From Lachnospiraceae bacterium (GTDB lineage Bacteria > Bacillota > Clostridia > Lachnospirales > Lachnospiraceae), in contig BLMC01000018.1 in NCBI GenBank assembly GCA_011959805.1, forward strand, positions 1-45,974: a DNA stretch of 45,974 bases, written 5' to 3'. A program made the position numbers and the translations under genes. Shown here piece after piece: positions 18,401 through 24,393 of the stretch; position 1 is the first letter of the stretch; each line of letters opens with the position of its first letter. The notes beneath the pieces are model-generated. The model worked only from the letters and a program-made list of their open reading frames with translations, ran no database searches and was not told the DNA's origin.

Positions 18401-19958
18401 CAAACCAGTGGTAAAATATAACGGAAAGACATTAAGGTTAAACAAGGATTATGCAGTAAAATATGAGAATCCGCAAACAGATGGTAAGGAACTGGGTGCT
18501 TATAATGTAATTGTCACAGCAAAATCTTCAAACTTTATAAATAGCAAGACAATTCGCATGACGCTTGTCGATAAGAATAGCGTGCGCCTGATGAGTAAGA
18601 CAAGTATTGGTAAAATTGCAAAAGAGGATACCCAATATGAGTTCGATGAAACAACGCGCAAGGGTAAAGTGCTTATGCCAATACTTACAGTCAAATATGG
18701 GAAAGATACATTAAAACTGCAAACAGATAAAAAGGATCCAACAACCGGAGATTATACTGTTATATATGATGAAGTGCACACCGAAGCAGGCGAGACTGCG
18801 ACAATTACAGTCCGTGGAAATGGAGTGGACTATGTTGGAGAAAAAACAATTTCCTTTAAGATTACAGGTATTTCATTAAAGGCAAATCAAGTGTCCTTGA
18901 ATAATGTTCCTAAAGCTGGTCTTGTATATACAGGAACCAAACAAGAGCCAGAAATCAGTATTGTAGGTATGAGTCCAGAAGAAGTGGAGCATTATACAGT
19001 CAAAACCTACCAAAAGAATATAAATGTCGGCACAGCGACAGTGGTTGTAACTGGTAGAAATGGCTATATTGGAACAGTAAAGAAAACCTTTAAGATAACT
19101 GCTTATGATATTTTTGCAGATGCAGAGCAAAAATTTGTATACAATAAGGATACCGACAATACCATACCGACCAAGATACCTTACACAAAAGGTGGCAGCA
19201 AACTGAGTGACGAACAACTTGGTGCAAGATTTTTAGCAGGTACAGCAAGTGCCGCGATTTACTTAGAGCAAGGAAAAGACTATACGCTTTCCTATAAAAA
19301 TAACAAAAAAATCGGTACAGCAAGCGTTACAATCAAAGGAAAAGGCAATTATAAAGGAACCATCAAAAATATTCCATTTACAATTGTAGAGCAGGAGCTT
19401 GCCGCGTTAGAGTGCAACATAACTGCCGCGGATATCCTAGAAAAAAATGCGGCCAAGTACAATAAAGTGATACCAGTCCTTACGGATTTCAATGGCAAAA
19501 CGCTCAAAAATAAGACAGATTTTATAATTGATACAGACACCGCATATACGGATGAAGTTGACAACAAGATTACAGAGACTCCAAAAGTAGGCGATACCAT
19601 TAAAGTGACTGTAAAGGCAAAGGAAGGTGGCAACTATAAAGGAATGGTCTCCACAACATTTCGTGTGATAGGTAATGACAAGAGTCTTTCTAAGGCAGTG
19701 ATAACAGTGACGAATCAGATATACACTGGGTTAGAGTTAAAACCAACCAGCGCAGACGAAGCAGTTACAGTGACAATAAAAGTGAAGGAGAATGGAACTA
19801 CCATCACAAAAACGTTGAAAGAGCATGAAGATTATGAAATTATAGGATATGCCAAGAATATCAATAAGGGTACCGCGAAAATAACCATACATGGTATTGG
19901 TACCTATGGCGGAACTAAGACAGGGACCTTTAAAATTGTTGCGCAGGAAATGAAGTAA
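12408..19958 (+). CDS. Giant secreted type I pullulanase, paralogue of the preceding gene
   Basis: This 2516-residue extracellular debranching enzyme cleaves alpha-1,6 bonds in pullulan or branched starch. Order seen: signal peptide (1 to about 45, again ending TVWAAEN); acidic Ser/Thr/Glu linker; CBM26-like module (about 183-290); one CBM48-like fold (about 295-385); one CBM41-like module (about 386-505); linker; canonical CBM41 (about 593-690); CBM48 (about 814-910). The GH13 pullulanase domain (about 935-1460) has YNWGYDP at 1014-1020, nucleophile D1132 (GFRFDL), acid/base E1161 (YGEGW) and D1246 (CHDN). Six FIVAR modules (about 1462-1888) and seven Ig-like repeats to the end follow. It matches the upstream enzyme throughout but lacks its alpha-amylase domain and one copy each of CBM48-like and CBM41-like. 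No sortase or SLH signal is present. GAAAGGAG precedes the ATG. Confidence 0.93.
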   Translation: MEQRRNRKRKIGNRLFSLMLALALAMSNIQITSGINSTVWAAENSVTETAEQRKDKSTDTFDEPETSEREPSKIAQSSEIDSNNESEETEDTASETSEHKETESSETKENNTQGTIETDEDEQTEKTTESNSSEEIEEDSQIEETTETLEANTTEEEETTEEVDSKLLNEDDESNSEDSNVSEQVTIIVHFKKPDSWSQVAAFYGNKDDNPDWELLCENKNWPGDEITKDNDGYYTLEVKKNAGKDFALVLNNNDTENELKTTDIIVDTSYFKGFDTYDFWVWMDNNNTITYKSPEVIGNTVTFRYKNENASDVHVLGLEGDWAASDTNLMQKNEETGIHTLTIDLPQNIHEYRFKWGDNNWDGDSGNPFPRSGDNNVFYVPGANNYKYTIHYYNPKEESGKTPDLHLWDKSIEKAYIYPAANKDRTFDSSKTDAEGRKWYTTTFSVPYQHLGFMGRVNTGSYTDGQDDEDREYTIENGNEVELWYVHGDGIYEENPYAVPEGLNPPKLTVVKGTTATLPSKLTKGSEDGTTTDVDVTYTMAEVAGVTLDDTKKQITVTKNFTGTSVELTATETNGTATVTFEIKVVEDKNQITIKLHYSRPNGDYENWNVWAWSEGAEGQDGARYDFKEVNGEKVATITLDGRKNSKLGYIVRKSEDENDWVEKDPNKELDRFIDLSEILSGTVDCYIESGKDAVREELAEDILKGIKICSIELDKENNRIKVVTGNPIDGADLQKAFAIKLADGTEVAINKVTAESNQNEYTLEPTENLAAIDMLLTNKFYTISFDGYDYKLPVGEARILYSSKEFEDAFTYTGNDLGATWTKEKTTFKVWAPTANKVEVKLYTDGEVDKGSLKQTIPMTKGDKGVWLAEQTGDLNGTYYTYAVTIDGETTEACDPYARTTGVNGNRAMVLDLDATDPEGWAEDVGPNQGMDYTDSVIYELHVRDFSIDASSGISDKNKGKFLGLTEKGTTNATGQTTGLDYLKDLGVTHIHLLPSYDYATVDETKLDTPQYNWGYDPKNYNVPEGSYSTDPYRGDVRVKEMKQMVKVLHDNNINVIMDVVYNHVYDADKFCFNQIVPQYFSRTKKDGSYSNGSGCGNDTASERAMVKKYIVDSVNYWADEYHIDGFRFDLVGLLDTETINEVVETVHKKHPNAVFYGEGWDMSTEMSKDGYTMATQGNASKTPQFAYFSDTIRDLLKGGNNETDLGFVSGLTGQEEPMANCFRALAWWSSNPTQIVNYASCHDNYTLKDKLDATAGKTNSQADVIKMNNLAAAIYLTAEGIPLIHAGEEILREKKDQDGKIDHNSYKSSDAINSIKWANLNKEEYRQTRDYYKGLIAFRKNHAALRLTTAEAVAENVQYHWITNEVIMFVINGKESVAGEISDGIVIIFNATNSKKSVDLFLKDKNGNNVYGIAQGTWNVCVNDEKAGTEILDTITDGKVEVAPISAMILVKGEVEDILIQRQKLQSLIENCQIILNQGQGTYTDERWKAFTDALKDAKAVLNNTEASLTDINNAYDKLEKAQKGLEESGSIPVDKQKLQLLIKDCQAVLSQGQNNYTDESWQAFQTILELANAVLNKTDATQDEVNIAIADLQKALDGLTVPEGVVDTGKLKALIDTCKTIFAQGQANYTDESWQAFTDALNEAQAVLENANATQTEIDNVRKKLETARDTLTNKKPNTEALEALILECDKVEKGNYTDESWKVFADAFNAAKAVAENPDATQEEIDNAEQKLRTAYDGLKVPEGMIDKGKLKALVDTCKELLNKGQGSFTEESWKVFTVALEEAEAVLADQNATQIMVDDARNKLESAQDNLTSVALEVEALKSLIKEYEKLTEETYTKESWNVFADALDVAKAITSKPDVTLDEVRKATDDLRKAFKGLTKVKEGLWSIWAADTGLTLDEQGNYHIPYTGKAIKPAILVYDGNTLLREKTDYTITYQNNTNAGPASVLIKGKGNYSKEHRKNFIIDAIDFDSLDIADLYAAVASNNVKQIAPKPVVKYNGKTLRLNKDYAVKYENPQTDGKELGAYNVIVTAKSSNFINSKTIRMTLVDKNSVRLMSKTSIGKIAKEDTQYEFDETTRKGKVLMPILTVKYGKDTLKLQTDKKDPTTGDYTVIYDEVHTEAGETATITVRGNGVDYVGEKTISFKITGISLKANQVSLNNVPKAGLVYTGTKQEPEISIVGMSPEEVEHYTVKTYQKNINVGTATVVVTGRNGYIGTVKKTFKITAYDIFADAEQKFVYNKDTDNTIPTKIPYTKGGSKLSDEQLGARFLAGTASAAIYLEQGKDYTLSYKNNKKIGTASVTIKGKGNYKGTIKNIPFTIVEQELAALECNITAADILEKNAAKYNKVIPVLTDFNGKTLKNKTDFIIDTDTAYTDEVDNKITETPKVGDTIKVTVKAKEGGNYKGMVSTTFRVIGNDKSLSKAVITVTNQIYTGLELKPTSADEAVTVTIKVKENGTTITKTLKEHEDYEIIGYAKNINKGTAKITIHGIGTYGGTKTGTFKIVAQEMK
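17082..17330 (+). repeat. Exact 30-bp direct repeat in adjacent FIVAR modules
   Basis: The 30 bases at 17082-17111 recur exactly at 17301-17330, encoding NYTDESWQAF in FIVAR modules 2 and 3 of the second pullulanase. Surrounding DNA differs, so this suggests recent conversion or expansion of the module array. Confidence 0.7.
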
Positions 19959-20055
19959 TTTCCATTTGTCGGATGTCCTACTTTATATAAGCAGAAAACA
20001 GCTACATTAGCAAAGAATAGATAATTCGACTGCATGGTGAGAATAATTTCTAAAT

Positions 20056-20139
20056 CGAGTAGAGAAGATTTTATTCTATTTATGTATTGGATTTTCGTCA
20101 GCTTGCTGACATATTTTATTTGGACATCTATATGCGTAA
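20056..20139 (-). repeat. Terminator-abutting hairpin element, long form, degenerate copy B
   Basis: On the minus strand this reads TTACGCATATAGATGTCC..., keeping the GTCAGC/GCTGAC stem (around 20098-20111) and a terminal AGTAGAGAA motif in register with copies A and C. It lies between the stop of the second pullulanase gene and its terminator, the same position as copy A after the first. Confidence 0.55.
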
Positions 20140-20181
20140 AATAAATTCCTCTAGGTGGATATGCCTAGGGGAATTTATTTT
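20138..20181 (+). terminator. Bidirectional intrinsic terminator after the second pullulanase gene
   Basis: An 18-bp stem (20138-20155 against 20164-20181, one G-U type mismatch, CTCTAGG/CCTAGGGG core) has an 8-base loop, with A-rich and T-rich flanks in the stem itself. Confidence 0.85.
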
Positions 20182-20255
20182 ATGTGCACGCCACAACAAG
20201 CCAATGGTATTCTTGAAATGTTGTTAGAACAGCGTAAATTTACAGAGAGAAATAG

Positions 20256-20285
20256 TTGACAAGAAATATATATCCTATATATAAT
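20256..20285 (+). promoter_or_regulatory. Promoter of the tetR-flavodoxin-vanZ operon
   Basis: TTGACA (20256-20261), 18-bp spacer and TATAAT (20280-20285) match consensus exactly. The start codon chosen for the regulator is 39 bases downstream. Confidence 0.75.
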
Positions 20286-20289
20286 TATA

Positions 20290-20310
20290 TTATATAAATG
20301 ATTTATATAA
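20290..20310. promoter_or_regulatory. Perfect palindrome, probable TetR operator
   Basis: TTATATAAAT (20290-20299) and ATTTATATAA (20301-20310) are exact reverse complements around one G. The site starts just downstream of the -10 box and ends just before the ribosome binding site of the TetR-family gene, where an autorepressor would block transcription. Confidence 0.6.
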
Positions 20311-20324
20311 GAAAGGAACAAACA

Positions 20325-20912
20325 ATGCCAAAACAAAGAATTACCAAAGAAATGGTGGTGGATGCTGCTTTTGAAATTGCAAGGCGCAACGGAATGGACC
20401 AAGTTCTGGTCAAAAATATTGCGGATAGGATTGGTTGTTCTGTACAGCCAATTTATAGTTATTGCAAAAATATGGAAGGGTTGCGCCAAGAAGTAATAGC
20501 GCGGACAGGTAGTTTCATTCAACACTTTATTGCAACGCACCTTAATAAAAACGATTTGTTTCAAAGCACAGGGCAGGCTTATATACAACTTGCAGAGGAA
20601 GAACCCCATCTGTTTAAAATTTTTATATTGCGTCAAAGGGAAGGCATTACTTCTTTAGAGGAGTTGTATCAGGCAGAAGCAGGGGAACATATTGCAGAAT
20701 TTATTGCAAATCAGTTGCAGATTAGTGTTAGAGAGGCTAGACAATTGCACTTACATATGCTTATTTATACAATTGGCATCGGGACAATCTTTGCGGTAAC
20801 ATCGCCTGGAATTGCACCAAAAGAGATATTCTCGCAACAAGAAAACGCATACAAAGCATTTTTAAGCCAATCTTTAGCGCGCGATAAAAAAAGAGAGGAA
20901 TCTGAATTATGA
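20325..20912 (+). CDS. TetR/AcrR-family transcriptional regulator
   Basis: A 195-residue protein starting MPKQRITKEM has an N-terminal helix-turn-helix of the TetR type (about residues 5-50: ITKEMVVDAAFEIARRNG ... VKNIADRIGCSVQPIYSYCKN) and a helical C-terminal ligand-sensing domain. The start at 20325 is preferred over an in-frame ATG at 20298, because GAAAGGAA at 20311-20318 is correctly spaced for 20325 and the upstream ATG lies inside the palindrome. The stop overlaps the next start (ATGA), so the gene is translationally coupled to a flavodoxin-like protein. Autorepression through the upstream palindrome is inferred. The ligand is unknown. Confidence 0.88.
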   Translation: MPKQRITKEMVVDAAFEIARRNGMDQVLVKNIADRIGCSVQPIYSYCKNMEGLRQEVIARTGSFIQHFIATHLNKNDLFQSTGQAYIQLAEEEPHLFKIFILRQREGITSLEELYQAEAGEHIAEFIANQLQISVREARQLHLHMLIYTIGIGTIFAVTSPGIAPKEIFSQQENAYKAFLSQSLARDKKREESEL

Positions 20913-21460
20913 ATTCAAATGACAGGATTGTTATTTACAGGAGTAAAACAGGATTTACAAAAAGATATGCAAAGATGATTGCAGCGGAATTGCAATGTGC
21001 ATTTGTAGATTATAAGGAAGTAAAAGCAAAAACACTGTCTCAATACCATACAATAATCTTTGGCACTCATGCGCATGCAGGAATGATAGATGGATATCAG
21101 AAATTAAAGAAGTTATTTGGACAGCATACTTCGAGCAGAATAATTTTGTTTGTGACAGGGGCGACACCCAATGCGGATACAGATGTGATAAAGAGTTTTT
21201 GGAGCCAAAATCTTACTGCGCAGGAGTTGGTTGAAATTCCACATTTTTATATGCAGAGTGGGTTGTGTTACGAAGAGATGTCCTTGATGGATCGAATGAT
21301 GATGAAAGTGGTTGCCAGAATGATTAAAAATAAGAAAGATAAAAGTCCTCAAGATATTGCTTTTGAGCAGGCAATCAAAAGTTCTTATGATATTTCTTCT
21401 AAGATTTATATAGAACCATTAATTACTTATCTAAAGACAATAGAATCAAAGAAAGGATAA
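20909..21460 (+). CDS. Flavodoxin-domain protein (flavodoxin_5/HemG-like)
   Basis: This 183-residue soluble protein has an N-terminal flavodoxin fold: IVIYRSKTGFTKRYAKMIA (about residues 7-25) is the phosphate-binding loop and first helix. IIFGTHAHAGMIDGYQKL follows at about 49-66 and ILFVTGATPNADTDV at about 79-93. These features match the flavodoxin_5 group related to HemG protoporphyrinogen oxidase, expected to bind FMN and carry electrons. True heme-biosynthetic function is unlikely to be the only option; many Firmicutes use such proteins with unknown partners. It overlaps the TetR gene by four bases and is followed after six bases by a VanZ-like gene, so the three form one operon. Confidence 0.8.
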   Translation: MNSNDRIVIYRSKTGFTKRYAKMIAAELQCAFVDYKEVKAKTLSQYHTIIFGTHAHAGMIDGYQKLKKLFGQHTSSRIILFVTGATPNADTDVIKSFWSQNLTAQELVEIPHFYMQSGLCYEEMSLMDRMMMKVVARMIKNKKDKSPQDIAFEQAIKSSYDISSKIYIEPLITYLKTIESKKG

Positions 21461-21466
21461 CAATAG

Positions 21467-21883
21467 ATGAAGTCACATAGGCATAAAAGCTGGATTCCAT
21501 TTTTATTTTTTGTTTATCTTGCAGTTGTTCTGCGAATAACAGTATTTCGCTCGACATTTACATTGCAGCATTTATGTCAAAATGGAAAGCTAACATTGAC
21601 GCTTTTTGAGGGATATTTTGCCTTGATTAGACAAGGGAATTGGTTTTCCTTTACCTACCTATTTTTTGGAAATATTATTTGGTTTATTCCTTTTGGCATG
21701 TATCTACAATATACAAAGAAGTCAAAAACACTACTGCAAGCAGCAATCTATGGTTTTTTATTTTCTCTTTTAATAGAAACTATGCAATATGTGTTTGGAA
21801 CAGGGTATTCTGAATTGGATGATTTGATTTTAAATACATTTGGTGCATGGATTGGTGCTGCTATAATTCTGACGTTTAGGTAG
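21467..21883 (+). CDS. VanZ-family membrane protein, C-terminus possibly trimmed
   Basis: This 138-residue protein has four likely membrane helices. The VanZ-like core is clear: GNIIWFIPFGMYLQ (about residues 68-81), then IETMQYVFGTGYSELDDLILNTFGAWIGA (about 104-132). In the enterococcal van cluster VanZ lowers teicoplanin susceptibility; most chromosomal relatives have no known function. AAAGGATAA precedes the ATG. The coding region ends exactly where a decayed IS3 transposase reading on the other strand begins, and the final codons (TFR) lie in sequence that also encodes LNV of that remnant. The native C-terminus was therefore probably lost to the insertion. The GAWIGA helix is largely retained, so the protein may still work. 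Confidence 0.8.
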   Translation: MKSHRHKSWIPFLFFVYLAVVLRITVFRSTFTLQHLCQNGKLTLTLFEGYFALIRQGNWFSFTYLFFGNIIWFIPFGMYLQYTKKSKTLLQAAIYGFLFSLLIETMQYVFGTGYSELDDLILNTFGAWIGAAIILTFR

Positions 21884-22275
21884 GCATTCTCTACCGCTTT
21901 TACTGCCAGTTCCGGTGTCATAGATGTGCCATAGGCATATCCAATGATTTTACAGTTGCACAGGTCCATAGCAGATTTTTACAGCCCCATATCTTTATTT
22001 TGAGTCCTCATATGTCCGTTTGACCTCCTGGCCAAATTTTTTGTACTCTTTCTGTCTATTTGAAGGTACACAAATCAGGACTTTGTAATAGATGCTCCTT
22101 GGAAATTTCAAGGTACTGCAAAGCTAGGTTATAGTGTAGCTGTTTAAATTATGCTGGATAAAAGTGACAATCTCAGCGATTGTTCTTTTGCAAATAGGGT
22201 GGTCGCTTTTTTAATATTTCGTTCTCGGTCTTAAGGCGCTGGTTCTCTTTCTTAAAAGTTGAAACATTTTTCTTT
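21884..22275 (-). pseudogene. Decayed IS3-family transposase (orfA tail plus broken orfB)
   Basis: On the minus strand, about 22275 to 22206 encodes WLKKNVSTFKKENQRLKTEN then EILKK, the end of an IS3-type OrfA. It is followed by an A6G run (22212-22206) where IS3 elements shift frame. The -1 frame continues KKATTLFAKEQ. Further on, TLKFPRSIYYK, SNRQKEYKKFGQEVK and YEDSK*RYGAVKI are the start of OrfB with an in-frame stop. An internal deletion then joins DLCNCKIIGYAYGTS and TPELAVKAVENAYLNV from the integrase core, where homology stops against the vanZ-like gene. DDE residues are incomplete. No terminal inverted repeats were identified. Not functional. Confidence 0.75.
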
Positions 22276-22373
22276 AACCACATTTTAACTGAGGGCAGAC
22301 TGGAACTCGTACACGATAACCCCTTCTAAGCAGACCGTTCACCAGAGCTGTTTGTTTTGTAAATGGCTCTTTT

Positions 22374-23243
22374 TTAATTTTGTAGCCAAAATCCCCAGTC
22401 AGTGCCAAATCCTTCATCGATCTCGGCACTGTCATCATATAATTCGCTCCGCGATCTTTTCGTATAGTTCCATATCTCTGGATGATCGTCATATTGCGAT
22501 GTGGTAGCTCGGACTTCGTTCGCAAAAATATCGACACTCATTTCATAACCCCAATTTTCAAAATAAATATATCCGTCTGTTGAACTCCATGAGAGATAAC
22601 AGCTTTCTAAGATACCGCTCTTCATCAGATCTACGGACAGATTTTTCAACATTTGATCTAAGGTATTTCTCTCTTCTTTGGTTCTTGGATATTGTGTGAA
22701 ATTTAATGTTTCTCCGTTGATTTCTGCCCCTACTCCTTTTTCTGAGATCATCTGTATAATCTCATTCTTTATCGCTTGGTATCTGGGATCTTCTGACCAG
22801 TCACTTCTGACAAAATCTGCTGCAGGGTCGGATATCCTCGGCGTTTCCAGTGGTTCCCTGTGCTCTACCACCCCTCCGTTTTCAAAAGTATAATATACGT
22901 TTTCCGTTATTGGCGTTAATCTATAACCAAAGCCTGCCATAAGATATCCCATTCTAAGATAATTTTCATCGCCTGCTTCGATCAGGACAGAGCTTGCTGA
23001 GATAGTAGTGTTGTCTATCTCTTCGTATGCTTGACGGCCTTCTGCCTTCCCGCACGTTGCGTAATGCTGATACAGGGCATTCTTATCTGTTCCCAATACC
23101 GCTGTTACGTCAGGATTGGTTTGTGCATAGTATTCTGCGTCAAAGATTGTTCCGTCCGGCATGGTCTCAGGTGCTGCAAATACTGTTGGACTGCTGCTGA
23201 GTACCATTGTCGCAGTCATGATCGCAAATAATGTTTTCTTCAT
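22374..23243 (-). CDS. Secreted protein of unknown function
   Basis: A 289-residue protein starts with a clear signal peptide (MKKTLFAIMTATMVLSSSPTVFAAP, cleavage after about residue 23-24). Residues about 33-71 (FDAEYYAQTNPDVTAVLGTD...LYQHYATCGKAEGR) match a short motif recurrent in secreted Firmicutes proteins (YY..NPDV...G.D...L..HY...G..EGR), whose function is not established. The remainder is acidic and Tyr/Trp-rich with no domain I recognise and no membrane anchor. AAAGGAGAA precedes the ATG, and a plausible promoter (minus strand TTGCTA, 17 bp, TATAAT) lies at 23286-23314. The gene is monocistronic. It reads toward the IS3 remnant, so its 3' neighbourhood is rearranged, but the reading frame looks intact. 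Confidence 0.7.
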   Translation of the reverse strand: MKKTLFAIMTATMVLSSSPTVFAAPETMPDGTIFDAEYYAQTNPDVTAVLGTDKNALYQHYATCGKAEGRQAYEEIDNTTISASSVLIEAGDENYLRMGYLMAGFGYRLTPITENVYYTFENGGVVEHREPLETPRISDPAADFVRSDWSEDPRYQAIKNEIIQMISEKGVGAEINGETLNFTQYPRTKEERNTLDQMLKNLSVDLMKSGILESCYLSWSSTDGYIYFENWGYEMSVDIFANEVRATTSQYDDHPEIWNYTKRSRSELYDDSAEIDEGFGTDWGFWLQN

Positions 23244-23285
23244 GTTGTTTTTCTCCTTTTTCTCATATGGCTCAGTCTATTGTTG

Positions 23286-23314
23286 ATTATATCATCTCCT
23301 GTCTCATTTAGCAA
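23286..23314 (-). promoter_or_regulatory. Probable promoter of the secreted-protein gene
   Basis: Minus-strand TTGCTA (23314-23309), 17-bp spacer and TATAAT (23291-23286) lie about 43 bases upstream of the start codon. Confidence 0.5.
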
Positions 23315-23646
23315 CTTAGGAAACATGCTTCTAAAAAACAAAAATTGAAAATGCTCTCCTTATTATGATAAGCAGTCATCTGCGGGAATTGAGCAGCCAC
23401 TTACGATGCCGTTCCTGTTTGGTGGCCATGCCAACCTATATTTCCGCTCACCGCTGCCCCTCGATATTACCCTTAAAACCATATCCCAATATTCTATACA
23501 GTAATTTTCTACAGACCCCCTTAAAAAACCTCTGGCATACATTACCTTAAATTTTGTTGAAATGCACCCTTTTCCAATCCTTGGCAGACTTCTTTTTTTA
23601 GTCAAAAATCTTCCCTACGTCTAAATCTTTATCAAAAAAATGACAA
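23315..23646. other. Intergenic stretch without a supported gene
   Basis: About 330 bases between the secreted-protein promoter and the tRNA terminator. An 80-codon minus-strand frame crosses it, but it has no convincing start signal or recognisable motif. A second frame reads MATKQERHRKW before a stop. It may contain decayed coding DNA, but I cannot identify it. Confidence 0.4.
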
Positions 23647-23678
23647 CAAAAAAACACGGGCTTTCAAAAGCCCGTATT
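23647..23678 (-). terminator. Intrinsic terminator of tRNA-Pro
   Basis: ACGGGCTTT (23656-23664) pairs with AAAGCCCGT (23667-23675). On the minus strand it is followed by GT and a run of Ts, just downstream of the tRNA. Confidence 0.85.
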
Positions 23679-23690
23679 TTCAAGGAAAAA

Positions 23691-23764
23691 TCGGCGCGAC
23701 AGGATTCGAACCTGCGGCCTCAGCGTCCCGAACGCTGCGCTCTACCAAACTGAGCCACGCGCCG
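23691..23764 (-). tRNA. tRNA-Pro (anticodon CGG)
   Basis: The minus strand folds as a complete cloverleaf. The 7-bp acceptor stem is CGGCGCG/CGCGCCG with discriminator A. The D arm contains GCTCAGTTTGGTAGAGC, and the anticodon stem CAGCG/CGCTG encloses TTCGGGA, giving anticodon CGG (reads CCG). The T arm contains GGTTCGAATCC. The CCA end is not encoded, so it must be added. A promoter-like TTGATT-16-TATAAT lies upstream (minus strand, 23822-23795). Confidence 0.95.
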
Positions 23765-23794
23765 AAGCAACCTAGTTTCAACTATTACGTATTT

Positions 23795-23822
23795 ATTATA
23801 ATGGATTTAATAAAAAAATCAA
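23795..23822 (-). promoter_or_regulatory. Probable promoter of tRNA-Pro
   Basis: Minus-strand TTGATT (23822-23817), 16-bp spacer and TATAAT (23800-23795) end 30 bases before the mature tRNA. Confidence 0.45.
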
Positions 23823-23986
23823 GTCTTTTTTTACTTTTTCTATTATTGTTACAGTTCATTTATCAATCAATATTATTTGCAGAATCGATACGTGATGTGA
23901 CGCTATAAATTATTGGAATTATCTATCGCGACTTATGTTCCATTTATGTATAATCATTGTAGTAACCAAGTGTCATAATCTAATGA

Positions 23987-24178
23987 TAGTGTGAAATTAA
24001 GATTTCACCCATCCTGATTAGTACGCCCGCCAAAGCGGGCAGATGGGAGTTAGTGTGAAATTAAGATTTCACCCATCCTGATTAGTATGCCCGCCAAAGC
24101 GGGCAGATGGGAGTTAGTGTGAAATTAAGATTTCACCCCTCCTGATTAGTACGCCCGTCAAAGCGGGCAGATGGGAGT
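23987..24178. repeat. Three 64-bp tandem repeats, each with two nested hairpins
   Basis: Units begin at 23987, 24051 and 24115, with a 7-base partial fourth (TAGCGTG) at 24179. Each unit has GTGAAAT-taag-ATTTCAC followed by CCCATC...GCCCGC-caaa-GCGGGC-a-GATGGG, a nested stem. Units 1 and 2 differ by one base in 64 (24024/24088). Unit 3 has changes in the outer stem (CCCCTC) and inner stem (GCCCGT). No reading frame or known element explains it. It lies between the tRNA promoter and the promoter of the next gene. Confidence 0.85.
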
Positions 24179-24318
24179 TAGCGTGCTCAAATAAAAATAT
24201 AGCATAAATGGATTGAATGTTTGATTAATGGATTTGGGAGGTTTATTGTATTGAAAACTTTAAAAATCTAGTGCCAATATAATTATATTTTATATAGAAA
24301 ATACAATTCAAGAATTAC

Positions 24319-24348
24319 TTGACAGCATTTTTATGGGTAGGCTATGAT
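24319..24348 (+). promoter_or_regulatory. Promoter of the 134-residue unknown gene
   Basis: TTGACA (24319-24324), 18-bp spacer and TATGAT (24343-24348) lie 45 bases upstream of the ATG. Confidence 0.65.
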
Positions 24349-24393
24349 AATTGAGAAGAACAATCCGCTTTAATTATAGAAAAGGGACAAAAT

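Noticed and set aside
22274-22537. Minus-strand 87-codon frame overlapping the end of the secreted-protein gene
   Set aside because: It overlaps the better-supported secreted-protein frame, has no ribosome site, and its distal part looks like a relic rather than a gene.
23363-23605. 80-codon minus-strand frame upstream of the secreted-protein gene
   Set aside because: No start signal, no recognisable motif, and unusual composition; left as unexplained intergenic DNA.
23987-24178. CRISPR array
   Set aside because: The 64-bp units are contiguous and similar throughout; there are no unique spacers between repeats and no cas genes nearby.
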